64,000 nucleotides of DNA, from the NCBI GenBank assembly GCA_024434115.1, contig QMIT01000014.1, positions 85,958 to 149,957 of the forward strand, in the 5' to 3' direction. The position numbers and the translations under genes were made by a program. The notes beneath the pieces were generated by a model. It had not been told where the DNA came from. It worked only from the letters and a program-made list of their open reading frames with translations, and made no database searches. How positions within the stretch are numbered: the stretch's first letter is position 1; each line of letters starts with the position of its first letter. The stretch comes from Chloroflexota bacterium. GTDB taxonomy: Bacteria > Chloroflexota > Anaerolineae > Aggregatilineales > J027. Positions 34,599-43,793 of the stretch are shown here, one piece after another.

Positions 34599-35669
34599 AT
34601 GATTACGACTACAACAGATTTGCAAACCACCCTCGACCAAATGACTGTCCCCGGTTCACTATACACCATCGTGGATAAAGATGAAAAATCGTTACGTTGT
34701 ACGGCCTGTGGGCATAATTGCCTGATTAAAAATGGGCGACATGGCATCTGCAAAGTGCGGTTTAATCAAGATGGACAACTGCGTGTGCCCTATGGCTATG
34801 TGGGAGCACTGCAATGTGATCCGGTTGAAAAGAAGCCGTTTTTTCATGTCGCCCCCGGTTCCGACGCCTTTAGTTTTGGGATGCTTGGCTGCAATTTACA
34901 TTGTTCCTACTGCCAAAATTGGGACATTTCCCAGACGCTAAAGGATGACGATGCTGGACGTGACCCGCTGGTGATTACCCCTGAGCAATTGGTAGGTTTA
35001 GCACAACAATACCGGGCGCGCTCAGTGACCAGTACCTATAATGAACCGCTGATTACGACGGAATGGGCGGTTGATATTTTCAAACTGGCGAAGAAGGCCG
35101 GATTGTATACCTTGTATGTATCCAGCGGTAATGCCACCCAAGAAGTCATTGATTATCTACAACCCCACCTGACGGGTTATAAAATTGACCTAAAATCCAT
35201 GCGTGACAAGCCCTATCGTCAATTAGGGGCGGTTTTGCAACATGTGCTGGATACCATCAAAATGGTTTATAAAGCAGGTATTTGGCTGGAAGTGCTGACG
35301 TTGGTCGTGCCGGGGTTTAATGATAGCGAAGCTGAACTGCGCGATGCGGCTCATTATATTGCAAGCATATCGCCAGATATTCCTTGGCACGTCACGGCTT
35401 TCCATCCGGATTACAAAATGATGGAACCCCCACCCACCACAACCGCCAAACTGATTCGCGCCTGTGAAATTGGGGCAGAAGCCGGATTACGCTATATCTA
35501 TGCAGGGAATATTCCGGGGCGGGTTGGGCAATGGGAAGATACACGCTGCCCCACCTGTCAAACCACGCTCATTCGGCGCATGGGCTACCGGATTATGGAG
35601 AACCGCCTATCTGCGACGGACGGTAAATGCCCGCACTGCCAAAGTGTGATACCCGGCATCTGGCATTAA
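34599..35669 (+). CDS. amrS: AmmeMemoRadiSam-system radical SAM enzyme
   Basis: 356 residues. The radical SAM cluster motif is C98-x3-C102-x2-C105 (GCNLHCSYCQNWDIS). An N-terminal Cys pair (CTACGHNC) and a C-terminal zinc ribbon (CPTC...CPHC, ending PGIWH) flank the barrel, as is usual for AmrS proteins related to pyruvate formate-lyase activases. The family is linked to AMMECR1 and Memo proteins in an uncharacterised modification; those partners are not in this window. The chemistry catalysed is not known with confidence. Confidence 0.88.
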   Translation: MITTTTDLQTTLDQMTVPGSLYTIVDKDEKSLRCTACGHNCLIKNGRHGICKVRFNQDGQLRVPYGYVGALQCDPVEKKPFFHVAPGSDAFSFGMLGCNLHCSYCQNWDISQTLKDDDAGRDPLVITPEQLVGLAQQYRARSVTSTYNEPLITTEWAVDIFKLAKKAGLYTLYVSSGNATQEVIDYLQPHLTGYKIDLKSMRDKPYRQLGAVLQHVLDTIKMVYKAGIWLEVLTLVVPGFNDSEAELRDAAHYIASISPDIPWHVTAFHPDYKMMEPPPTTTAKLIRACEIGAEAGLRYIYAGNIPGRVGQWEDTRCPTCQTTLIRRMGYRIMENRLSATDGKCPHCQSVIPGIWH

Positions 35670-35747
35670 GCTACATCTCAGTGTATCATTTCTGGGTTAG
35701 GGCAGGTATCCCTGCTCATCCATTATGACGCGCTTGGAATAGGTCGC

Positions 35748-36065
35748 ATGATTAGAATTGTCCCCAAATATAAACTGTTGATGTCCTACGATATTAAACC
35801 GGAATCACAGGAGGTTTATTATCGCTTTGTAACGACGGATTTTGTTCCGGCCTTGCGACTTATGCACATTTATATGACCGACGTGCATCATACGCTGTGG
35901 GGCAATTATCCCGTTCGATTGGTCGAATTTGTAGCGGAATCCAAAGAAATCATTCACGAGGCTCTCGATAGCGAGCGGTATAAACAGCTAGAAGAAAAGC
36001 TCAAGACCTATACCGAAAATTACAGTCGCAAGGTAATTCGTTACCGCGACGGATTTCAGATGTAA
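35748..36065 (+). CDS. Small conserved-looking protein of unknown function
   Basis: 105 residues, no signal peptide, no Cys. Alternating strands and helices (YKLLMSYDIKPESQEVYYRFVTTDFVPALRLMHIYMTDVHHTLWG; LVEFVAESKEIIHEALDSERYKQLEEKLKTY) suggest a ferredoxin-like alpha/beta fold similar in size to stress-responsive or monooxygenase-like dimeric domains. It lies 24 bases before the GT2 gene, so it may be cotranscribed with it. No family is recognised. Confidence 0.6.
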   Translation: MIRIVPKYKLLMSYDIKPESQEVYYRFVTTDFVPALRLMHIYMTDVHHTLWGNYPVRLVEFVAESKEIIHEALDSERYKQLEEKLKTYTENYSRKVIRYRDGFQM

Positions 36066-36089
36066 CCCCCACTTTTCGAGGCCCATTCC

Positions 36090-36854
36090 ATGAAACTAAC
36101 CGTTGTATTGCCCACGTATAATGAGGCAGAAAATCTGCCCCGCATTGTTACTGCGTTGTTTGAACTTGAGATTCCCGATACTACCCTCTCGGTTTTGGTG
36201 GTAGATGATAATTCGCCGGATGGCACGGGCGAGATTGCCGATGATTTGGCGGCGGAATTTCCGGGTCGGATGAGCGTTTTGCATCGGCAGGGTAAAGAAG
36301 GCTTAGGGAAAGCCTATCGTGCCGGATTTTCCAAAGCAATTGCCGATGGTGCTGAAGCCATCTTACAAATGGATAGCGATTTTTCTCACCAGCCGCGTTA
36401 TATCCCCCAAATGGTCGAGCAGTTGAAAACCCATGATATGGTGCTAGGCTCACGTTTTGCCAAAGGCGGCAGTGTGGATATTGCATGGGCATGGTGGCGC
36501 AAACTGCTCAGTTGGTTTGCCAACAGCGTCTACATCCAATTGATTCTGCGGGTGCCGATTCGGGATATGACAGGTGGTTACAAGCTGTGGCGGCGCGAAA
36601 CCTTGATTGGGGTCGGACTGGATCGTATTCAATCTAACGGCTATATCTTCCAAACCGAAATGACCTATGTGGCCTTACGTTTGGGATATAAGGTCAAGGA
36701 AATCCCGATCTATTTCCCTGACCGTACCATTGGCGAATCGAAAATGAGTTTCCTCATCAGTTATGAGGCGGCAGCGCGGGTGTTCCAAGTGTTAAGCCGT
36801 CACCGCAAATTGAAACCCACTGATCGGGCCACCGAATTACCCGATGTGAGCTAG
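36090..36854 (+). CDS. Polyprenol-phosphate mannosyltransferase-type GT2 enzyme
   Basis: 254 residues with the DPM1-type GT2 layout: VVLPTYNEAENLPRIV at the N terminus, nucleotide-binding VVDDNSPDGTGEIA, metal-binding QMDSDFSHQP (DxD), and RDMTGGYKLWRRE. There is no C-terminal membrane domain, so it is the short, peripheral form. It would transfer a sugar from a nucleotide to a polyprenyl phosphate, making donors for the membrane glycosyltransferases in this window. Its stop is 1 base from the convergent deacetylase gene. Confidence 0.88.
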   Translation: MKLTVVLPTYNEAENLPRIVTALFELEIPDTTLSVLVVDDNSPDGTGEIADDLAAEFPGRMSVLHRQGKEGLGKAYRAGFSKAIADGAEAILQMDSDFSHQPRYIPQMVEQLKTHDMVLGSRFAKGGSVDIAWAWWRKLLSWFANSVYIQLILRVPIRDMTGGYKLWRRETLIGVGLDRIQSNGYIFQTEMTYVALRLGYKVKEIPIYFPDRTIGESKMSFLISYEAAARVFQVLSRHRKLKPTDRATELPDVS

Positions 36855-36855
36855 G

Positions 36856-37878
36856 TTATTCAATGAGAGGCAGATTGGGAATCGGGCCAATCACTGCGAC
36901 GTACTTCGCTGACATCCAGCCAATTTGCCCATTCCATTCTACTTGATACCAACCCTCCGCACGCCCTATTATGGTGATGGACGTGTCAATTGGCACATCG
37001 GCCACCAAAATTTCAGCATTGGTAGATGGAGTGGCACGCAGGCGTACATAATCCAGTGTCAGGCCGGGAAGTGTTGCGCCGGGAATGCCTTGACCCATGA
37101 CTGGCGGCACACCTAAACGAATCGGCATCGTGTTAGGGGTATCAAAGGGACGCGGGAGGGCTTCAAAACTCGCGCCGACACCTTGCAAATATTCCAAAAA
37201 GGTCGGTAGGACACGCTCCGTTACCCGATTGACGTCATGCAGGCCGATCACCACGCCATCCCCATATGAAAACACACTGAAATAGGCCCGGTCAGACGAT
37301 GAATCCCCAACTAGGTTGTTGATGACTTGTTCGTCAATCTCGGCAGCGGATTTGCCATTATCCCCAAAGCCGCAGTCATTACCCGATACATGCCAGTTAT
37401 AACTGATGATTTGTTCGCCGTCGCGGGCAGGAAATGGTTTGACACCCCCGCCGGGTTGCCGGAAAAGTTTGGTTTGAGCGTCGTAATGTGCGAGTTCTGG
37501 GCCAAGCGCCTCCCGAATGGCGGCTTCAGTCCGGTCATAGGAGGCTTGTACATCTGCATCGGGGGCACCTGCATAGACGCCCGGTTCTTGCCATAAATGG
37601 TTCCCAATGGTATGGCCCTCGCGGACGATGCGCTGCAAGATGGCCTCATTCCCCTCAATTTGGAAGCCGATGACAAAAAAGGTCGCTTTGGCATTGTATT
37701 CGGCGAGGATGTCCAAAATTTGCGGTGTATAAGCAGCAGTCGGGCCGTCCTCAAATGTCAGATATACGCGGAATGGGCCAGAATCGGCTTGGGCTTGGGA
37801 GGGTTTGGGAGGAAAGAAGGCCAGCACTAGGATTAAAATGGCGCATACAAGACTCGTAAACCGCAGATGTTTTGGCAT
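36856..37878 (-). CDS. Secreted NodB-type polysaccharide deacetylase with SH3 domain, atypical motifs
   Basis: 340 residues: signal peptide (1-30), NodB domain (about 36-250), and a C-terminal bacterial SH3 domain (LDYVRLRATPSTNAEILVADVPIDTSITIIGRAEGWYQV). Motif 1 is TFEDGP (41-46) instead of TFDDGP, so the usual base Asp is Glu43 while the metal Asp44 stays. In motif 2 the first His94 is kept but the second metal His is Glu98 (NHLWQE). LFRQPGG and GLHDVNR represent the later motifs. Members deacetylate chitin, peptidoglycan or other glycans; activity here is uncertain. AAAAGGAG precedes the ATG. Confidence 0.82.
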   Translation of the reverse strand: MPKHLRFTSLVCAILILVLAFFPPKPSQAQADSGPFRVYLTFEDGPTAAYTPQILDILAEYNAKATFFVIGFQIEGNEAILQRIVREGHTIGNHLWQEPGVYAGAPDADVQASYDRTEAAIREALGPELAHYDAQTKLFRQPGGGVKPFPARDGEQIISYNWHVSGNDCGFGDNGKSAAEIDEQVINNLVGDSSSDRAYFSVFSYGDGVVIGLHDVNRVTERVLPTFLEYLQGVGASFEALPRPFDTPNTMPIRLGVPPVMGQGIPGATLPGLTLDYVRLRATPSTNAEILVADVPIDTSITIIGRAEGWYQVEWNGQIGWMSAKYVAVIGPIPNLPLIE

Positions 37879-38099
37879 GAATCCCGCTCCTTTTTATAAG
37901 TTTTGCTGAGTATACCCTTGTGCGTGGGGGGCAGGGTTTCAACGCTTGCTTCACGATTGACCTCCGCTGGAAGGTCGGGTAAGGTTGTGAACGCAATCTA
38001 GCCGTGATTCAAACATCTAGTAACCGTATTATGTAGGTGCTTTATTCGTCGCTACAATTGCCTGCTGTTTATCCATCGGATTTACGAAAGTCGCTGAGA

Positions 38100-41000
38100 A
38101 TGCCCCGTTTATTACGTCGCTTATTGCCCGATCTCGCTATCATTGCGGGGTTGTTTATCGTACCGCTCTTGTTTTTTGCCCCCGTTACGTTCGGTGGGCG
38201 GACTCTCATCCCTGCTGATAATCTGTATCAAGCTGAACCGTATGCCACCGAACGCGAACAGGCAGGTGCACCGGAAACCCCCCATAATGCGCTGTTGTCT
38301 GACCTTGTGCTGCAAAATTATCAGTGGAAAACGTTCATCCGCGAAAATCTAAGCGAGGGCGAAATTCCGCTGTGGCAGCCGAATCAATTTGCTGGGACGA
38401 CGTTTTTAGCCAATGGTCAACACAGCATGTTGTACCCCTTCAGCGTGATTTATTATGTGCTGCCCCTTGATGCGGCCTATGGGTGGTTTGTGGTGAGTCA
38501 GTTATGGCTGGCAGGCCTGCTGATGTATCTGTATGTGCGGGGGATTGGCCTGAGTCGGATTGCGGGGATTATCGCGGCCCTGACCCTTCAACTCAGTAGC
38601 TTTTTCATCGTTTCCACCGTCCACCCCATGATTCAAGCAAGCGCGGCGTGGTTGCCCCTTGAACTCTTGATGATCGAATATGTGTTGGTGCGAAAGCCCT
38701 TGCCCGGTATGGGTGGCAGACCGAACCGCCTGACATGGGTACTGATTGGCGCGGTGGGCTTGGGCATGGCGCACTTAGCGGGGCATATCGAAATTGTTTA
38801 TTACACCCTGCTGGTGATGGCGTTTTATGCGGCCTGTCGTCTCATCTCGATGTGGTGGCCTGATAGAGCCAATTGGAAAAAATTGATTGCCCCATCATTG
38901 GCGTTGGTAGGCATGGTCGCGCTTGGGTTCGGCATCGGGGCGGTGCAGTTTATTCCGGGGGTGGAGGCGGCGAATAACAGTTTTCGCACAGATCGCCAAG
39001 ATTCATTGGATGAGGTATTGGGGTATGCCCTACCGAATCGCCATATCGCCAAATTTTTGATGCCGAATGTTTATGGCAATCCGGCCCATCACAGCTATTG
39101 GGGTGTATTTAAATGGGAAACGGTCTCGCAGGATTGGCAGCGGCCCGATCCGGCTAACCCTACTGATCCGACCCAAAGCACCCGTGTCACCAATACCGAT
39201 TTTGGTATCAAGAATTACGTTGAGGGTGGGGTGTACTTGGGGATTTTGCCCCTGCTGCTGGCGTTGTTTGGGGTGTACGCGGGGATAAAGAAGAACCCCA
39301 CCCCCCAACCCGCTCTCCAACGTGACGAAGGGGAGGAAAGTCCCCCTTATCGCGGGATATTTGGCTTGTTGGCGCTTATTTCGCTGACCTTTATGTTTGG
39401 TCTGCCAACCTATGCCGTCCTCTATTATGGCCTGCCGGGGGTTGACCAACTGCATACCCCGTTCCGATGGATTTGGCCGTTTACGGTGTGTGTGGCGGTG
39501 CTGGCGGCGTTTGGGGCGGAGGCACTGCAAAAATCACGCGGGGAGGCGGAACATGGCGAACAGTATTATCAAACCGAGGCAGCGCGACAGCCCCTTTATC
39601 GTATGGCAAAACGCGGCGGATGGGGATTGATTTGGGGAGGTATCGCTATCTTGGTCGGGTTGATGGGCAGTCGAATTTTCTACAATCAAGCCGATGGGTT
39701 GATCGAACAGATTTTTGATAGCCTATCGAAAGCCAATGAGGTTTTCCCGAACGCCAAAGCCTTTTACAGCTATGAATTTCGCAATGTGCTGATATTTGGC
39801 CTGATGGTCATTGGTGCAGGAGTTGTATTCCGGGTCAGCCGCTGTCCAATTTATGTACGGCGAGGGGATCGCAAAATTCCTATTTGGCAGGTCATGACGG
39901 TGCTGTTGATTTTGATTGACCTGTTTGCCGCAACCTTTGGTTTTAATACTGCCGCCAAAAAAGAATGGCTGAGTTATAAACCTGAGCCGATTGCATGGTT
40001 GCAACAGAAAATGGCGGAAGAAGGGCCGTTCCGCATTCATGGCTATAAATGGGGGCGTGATCCAATCCCACAAAACGCCGGATGGCAATATGGCCTACAA
40101 GATGTTAGGGGCTACGACAGCTTATTTAGTAAAGAATATGCTGATCTCATGGCGCAGACCGTGCCCCAAAACGGCCTTGCCTATAACCAGATTTTCCCGA
40201 TCAGCGGTGTCTACGATGACCCCAATGCGCTTGCCAGCCCGATTCTCGATCTGCTGAATGTGCGCTACGTCATCACGGATTGGCTAATCCAAGAACCGGA
40301 AAAACTCGGTTATGAGGAAGTCTATGTCAATGCGGGGGTGCGGATTTATCGCAATCTGAATGCCCTGCCGCGTGCCTATACCCTGCCAATTGACTCCCAA
40401 ATCCTACACCCGACCTATTTACCCGCGTTAGATAATCCCGACGCGCCATTGGGGACAGCGACCATCACCCGCTATCAAGACATTACGGTCATGGTGGATG
40501 CGACGGTTGAGCAGGACTCATGGCTCGTGTTGGCCGACAGCTATGACGAAGGGTGGCGGGCCTTTGTGCGTCCATTGGGGAGAACGGAAGACGACGAAAA
40601 AGAAATTGATGTCCAACGGGTCAATGGCAATCTACGCGCTGTCCAGCTAGAACCGGGGGCATGGACCATTCGCTTCCGTTATAGCCCGGCCAGCTTCCAA
40701 ATCGGGGCATTTAGCAGCTTTATCAGCGGCATGGTAGTGATTTTCCTTGCTTTGTTGTGGCTGTGGACGACGTTTGTTGGAGAGCATTCAGAGGGCGATA
40801 CCGGACGGCGGGTATTAAAAAATAGCGTTGCTCCCATTGCCCTCAATCTATTTAACCGCCTGATTGATTTCGCGTTTGCGTTTATCATGCTGCGTATATT
40901 GGGGCCGGATAACGCGGGGATTTATTATTACGCGATTGTGGTGTTTGGGTGGTTCGACATATTCACCAATTTTGGCCTCAACACCCTGCTGACCCGTGAT

Positions 41001-42287
41001 ATTTCGCGGGATAAAGACGCAGCCGGACGTTATCTCTATAACACCACCCTACTGCGAATTGGATTGGCGGGGTTAGCCGTGCCTGCGTTGATTGCCGTTT
41101 TGGTGATCCGCAATGAGACTGTTTCGCCTTCGCTTGACCATACGGCTGTCATTTCGATTTTACTGCTCTATATCGGGCTTGTTCCCAACAGTATCAGCAC
41201 CGGCTTGACCGCGCTGTTTTATGCGTTTGAAAAAGCTGAATACCCCGCCGCGATTTCGACAGTGACTACGTTATTTAAAGTGACGCTCGGTTTGGGGGCG
41301 CTGCTGGCGGGTTGGGGTGTGATTGGGCTTGCCGGAGCAAGTATCCTCACCAATCTGGCGACCCTATTTATTCTGATGCGCTTGGCGTGGCCGTTTATCA
41401 AGGGCCATTGGAAACCCATGCGCGAAAAAGATTTGCAGCGCATGATGATTCGGGAATCGTGGCCGTTGATGATTAACCACCTCTTGGCAACAGTCTTTTT
41501 CAAGAGCGATGTCATTTTGATGGAGGCGATTAATGGGGTGGCGGTGGTTGGGTCGTATTCGACTGCCTATAAGTGGCTGGATGCGCTCAATATTATTCCG
41601 GCGTTTTTCACAATGGCCCTTCTCCCGTTGATGTCGCGCCAAAAATCCGAGGGCAATATCGGCGGATTGGTTCGCAATTACACGCTTGGCATCAAGATTT
41701 TGGTAATGATTGCCGTGCCGATTGCCGTGTTCACCACCTTCTTGGGTCACTCGCTGGTTAAATTCTTGGGGGGAAGTGAATACCTGCCAGAAGGGGCGAT
41801 TGCGCTGCAAATTATGATCTGGAGTATTTTAATCGGATGGATGAACAGCCTAACCCAGTATGTGTTGATTGCGGTAGACCGTCAGCGCCAGATTACCCGC
41901 ACCTTTATCGTAGCGGTCAGTTTCAACATTATCGTCAATGTGATTTTGCTGCCCCGCTACAGCTATAAGGCTGCGGCTGTGACGACCATCCTTTCGGAAG
42001 GGGCGCTGTTTATCGGGTTTATCCTGCTGCTGCAACCGGTGTTGGGCAAAATTAACTGGTTAGGTCAGTTGTGGCGCTTGTGGGCGGCGGGTGTGGTCAC
42101 GTTGGGTGTGACATGGGTGCTTTGGCAGTTTGTGCCATTCCTTGCGCTATTGGTCGGTCTTGGAGTCTATGGTGTGGCGGTGATGGTTTTACAACCGTTT
42201 AGTGCTGAGGAACAGGCACGCATAGGATCATTGATGCCACCACGAATGCGCCGCATCATCACACGAAAGGAACTAGCACAATCCTGA
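38100..42287 (+). CDS. YfhO-like membrane protein fused to an oligosaccharide flippase
   Basis: About 1395 residues from ATG 38100 (a GTG at 38037 would add 21). The N-terminal 890 residues form a YfhO-like GT-C-type module: loop 1 ADNLYQAEPYATE, about a dozen helices, then a soluble domain (DVRGYDSLFSKEYADLM; LNVRYVITDWLIQEPEKLG; LADSYDEGWRAFVRP). After the last helix and a polar linker (near 40790) the chain continues in frame into a complete Wzx/MATE-fold flippase (RRVLKNSVAPIALNLFNRLIDFAFAFIMLRILGPDNAGIYYYAI onward), about 500 residues. It probably modifies and flips lipid-linked glycans. Confidence 0.85.
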   Translation: MPRLLRRLLPDLAIIAGLFIVPLLFFAPVTFGGRTLIPADNLYQAEPYATEREQAGAPETPHNALLSDLVLQNYQWKTFIRENLSEGEIPLWQPNQFAGTTFLANGQHSMLYPFSVIYYVLPLDAAYGWFVVSQLWLAGLLMYLYVRGIGLSRIAGIIAALTLQLSSFFIVSTVHPMIQASAAWLPLELLMIEYVLVRKPLPGMGGRPNRLTWVLIGAVGLGMAHLAGHIEIVYYTLLVMAFYAACRLISMWWPDRANWKKLIAPSLALVGMVALGFGIGAVQFIPGVEAANNSFRTDRQDSLDEVLGYALPNRHIAKFLMPNVYGNPAHHSYWGVFKWETVSQDWQRPDPANPTDPTQSTRVTNTDFGIKNYVEGGVYLGILPLLLALFGVYAGIKKNPTPQPALQRDEGEESPPYRGIFGLLALISLTFMFGLPTYAVLYYGLPGVDQLHTPFRWIWPFTVCVAVLAAFGAEALQKSRGEAEHGEQYYQTEAARQPLYRMAKRGGWGLIWGGIAILVGLMGSRIFYNQADGLIEQIFDSLSKANEVFPNAKAFYSYEFRNVLIFGLMVIGAGVVFRVSRCPIYVRRGDRKIPIWQVMTVLLILIDLFAATFGFNTAAKKEWLSYKPEPIAWLQQKMAEEGPFRIHGYKWGRDPIPQNAGWQYGLQDVRGYDSLFSKEYADLMAQTVPQNGLAYNQIFPISGVYDDPNALASPILDLLNVRYVITDWLIQEPEKLGYEEVYVNAGVRIYRNLNALPRAYTLPIDSQILHPTYLPALDNPDAPLGTATITRYQDITVMVDATVEQDSWLVLADSYDEGWRAFVRPLGRTEDDEKEIDVQRVNGNLRAVQLEPGAWTIRFRYSPASFQIGAFSSFISGMVVIFLALLWLWTTFVGEHSEGDTGRRVLKNSVAPIALNLFNRLIDFAFAFIMLRILGPDNAGIYYYAIVVFGWFDIFTNFGLNTLLTRDISRDKDAAGRYLYNTTLLRIGLAGLAVPALIAVLVIRNETVSPSLDHTAVISILLLYIGLVPNSISTGLTALFYAFEKAEYPAAISTVTTLFKVTLGLGALLAGWGVIGLAGASILTNLATLFILMRLAWPFIKGHWKPMREKDLQRMMIRESWPLMINHLLATVFFKSDVILMEAINGVAVVGSYSTAYKWLDALNIIPAFFTMALLPLMSRQKSEGNIGGLVRNYTLGIKILVMIAVPIAVFTTFLGHSLVKFLGGSEYLPEGAIALQIMIWSILIGWMNSLTQYVLIAVDRQRQITRTFIVAVSFNIIVNVILLPRYSYKAAAVTTILSEGALFIGFILLLQPVLGKINWLGQLWRLWAAGVVTLGVTWVLWQFVPFLALLVGLGVYGVAVMVLQPFSAEEQARIGSLMPPRMRRIITRKELAQS
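39295..39350. repeat. C-rich repeat-like insert inside the YfhO-flippase gene
   Basis: A stretch encoding KKNPTPQPALQRDEGEESPPY sits between two membrane helices. Its DNA (CACCCC, then CGCTCTCCAACG, then AAGGGGAGG) resembles the intergenic sequence at 15811-15840 (CACCCCGTTCCCCTCTCCGACG). It looks like a short mobile palindromic element that entered in frame. Confidence 0.4.
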
Positions 42288-42312
42288 TACAACATATCGC
42301 TGAGTGTTGAGC

Positions 42313-42642
42313 CTAGCTTTCGATTTTGGCCTCACTGCTCTTCAGCGGCACCACTTCAAGTCGGTATTGGTCAATCAGGCGGTGTACGACGGGATTGGAC
42401 TGGACGGGAATCACTAATTTTTGGTCTTCTTGAATAACCGTAAAGTGGTAGATGCTGACACTGCGACCCGGCCCGTAAGTGTGCATTTCTACGCGCACAA
42501 TCGGATCAAGGGTGCAGCCGCGCTGTAGGCGATTGACCAAAATTTCCACTGGGGCAATGGGCTGCGAATGGCTTGACCAAGGTTTTAACTCAGCGGTGCT
42601 GCGTTTATAGTCCCGCAACTGGGACTGCAAATTTTTAGCCAT
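42313..42642 (-). CDS. Small hypothetical protein
   Basis: 109 residues, no signal or membrane segment. A helical N terminus (KNLQSQLRDYKRSTAELKPW) precedes alternating beta strands (VRVEMHTYGPGRSVSIYHFTVIQEDQKLVIPVQSNPVVHRLIDQY). GAGGAGAG lies 8 bases before ATG 42642, so expression is likely. It is convergent with the flippase fusion gene. No family is recognised. Confidence 0.6.
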   Translation of the reverse strand: MAKNLQSQLRDYKRSTAELKPWSSHSQPIAPVEILVNRLQRGCTLDPIVRVEMHTYGPGRSVSIYHFTVIQEDQKLVIPVQSNPVVHRLIDQYRLEVVPLKSSEAKIES

Positions 42643-42790
42643 TTCAATCTCTCCTCAAACCGTAGCTCAATATTTCTCCTACTTAACAGTATAAGTGGAA
42701 AATGTAAAATTCGGGTAAGGAGAAACCAAAATTGGTTTAAGGCTTAAAAAATTTAGTTTAATTGGCAGCGCTACTAATGAAACAATGAAG

Positions 42791-43792
42791 TTATTCGAGG
42801 CGGACACCCGCAGCATTGACGGACAGGGAGAGGACTTGATAGCCTGCATGGGTGAGTGTTTCAGTGAGAAACTGTTGTTGGGATGGGGATACGAGGATGA
42901 TGGCACAGTCGCCGCCACCTGCCCCACTTAATTTTGCCCCATATGCACCCGCCGCACGTGCTTGGAAAACGATGTCGGCGAGTGGTGCAGTATCAACCCC
43001 GATGGCGTGCAGTAAGCCGTGCTGGATATTCATTAATTGCCCCAAACGAAGCCAATCAGCCTTTTCAAGCGCGGGGCGACCCTCTTCGACAAGCGTCAAC
43101 ATTAATTCAATAATCGGCGGCACAATATCAGGCAGGCTATCATGCAGTTGACGTACCTGCTGTACATAATTGACCGTGCCTGCTTTTTGTCCACTATAGA
43201 TGACCATCAACGGCAGGGTTGGAATGTCGAGTGGGACGATTTCGCGGGGGGTGTGATTGGCATAATAGAGCGTCCCACCGAAAATCGCGGCGGCAAGATC
43301 GGCCCCCGACCCCAAATGCTGCACCTGTTGGATGGCCTCAACGCCCATATCAAACAATTGCCGATGGGATAAACCCACCCTAAACAGCGATGAAAGTCCG
43401 AATAGGGCCGTTGCAACAGTCGCTGATGAACTACCTAGCCCCAATGTTGCCGCAAAGTCGCTGGCGGTTTCAATTTTAAGTGACACATCAAAGGGGAAAT
43501 GGCGATGAAAGAGGGCTACACAGCTTGCAATAAAACTGGCAGGGCCGCTGAACTGATTTGAGTGAACAATTTCATCAAGGGAGTGCTGCCACTGATCTAG
43601 GCCAACAGCCGGGGCGGTAATCGTGAGGGTTGGTTCAGCGGCGGGTTGGGCTTCCAGTGTCATGTAGAGGCGCGAATCTACGGCGGTAATCAGACAAATT
43701 CCGTTGTATACAATGGCATGTTCCCCCAACAAAAATAACTTGCCGGGGGCGGAGACTTTGACGCTTGAATGGGCGGGTGAAACGTCCGGCAC
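42791..43792 (-). CDS. mvk: Mevalonate kinase (GHMP family)
   Basis: 333 residues. GHMP motifs are complete: VSAPGKLFLLGEHAIVYNG (13-31), the ATP loop GLGSSSATVAT (118-128), and the C-terminal KLSGAGGGDCAI. GEHAIV and the spacing fit mevalonate kinase rather than homoserine or galactokinase. It makes 5-phosphomevalonate for isoprenoids, which the carotenoid gene at 50.6 kb would need. The start is GTG 43792, one base after the stop of the Crp-type regulator, so the two are probably cotranscribed. Other pathway genes are not in the window. Confidence 0.88.
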   Translation of the reverse strand: MPDVSPAHSSVKVSAPGKLFLLGEHAIVYNGICLITAVDSRLYMTLEAQPAAEPTLTITAPAVGLDQWQHSLDEIVHSNQFSGPASFIASCVALFHRHFPFDVSLKIETASDFAATLGLGSSSATVATALFGLSSLFRVGLSHRQLFDMGVEAIQQVQHLGSGADLAAAIFGGTLYYANHTPREIVPLDIPTLPLMVIYSGQKAGTVNYVQQVRQLHDSLPDIVPPIIELMLTLVEEGRPALEKADWLRLGQLMNIQHGLLHAIGVDTAPLADIVFQARAAGAYGAKLSGAGGGDCAIILVSPSQQQFLTETLTHAGYQVLSLSVNAAGVRLE

Positions 43793-43793
43793 G

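Noticed and set aside
34599..35669. Extra C-terminal zinc ribbon in the radical SAM enzyme taken as a novel fusion
   Set aside because: The CPxC...CPxC ending with PG(I/V)W is, to my knowledge, normal in the AmrS family.
37957..37985. TTGACC and TAAGGT with 17-base spacing upstream of the YfhO-flippase gene
   Set aside because: The -10 match is poor and an imperfect inverted repeat overlaps it; not strong enough to list as a promoter.
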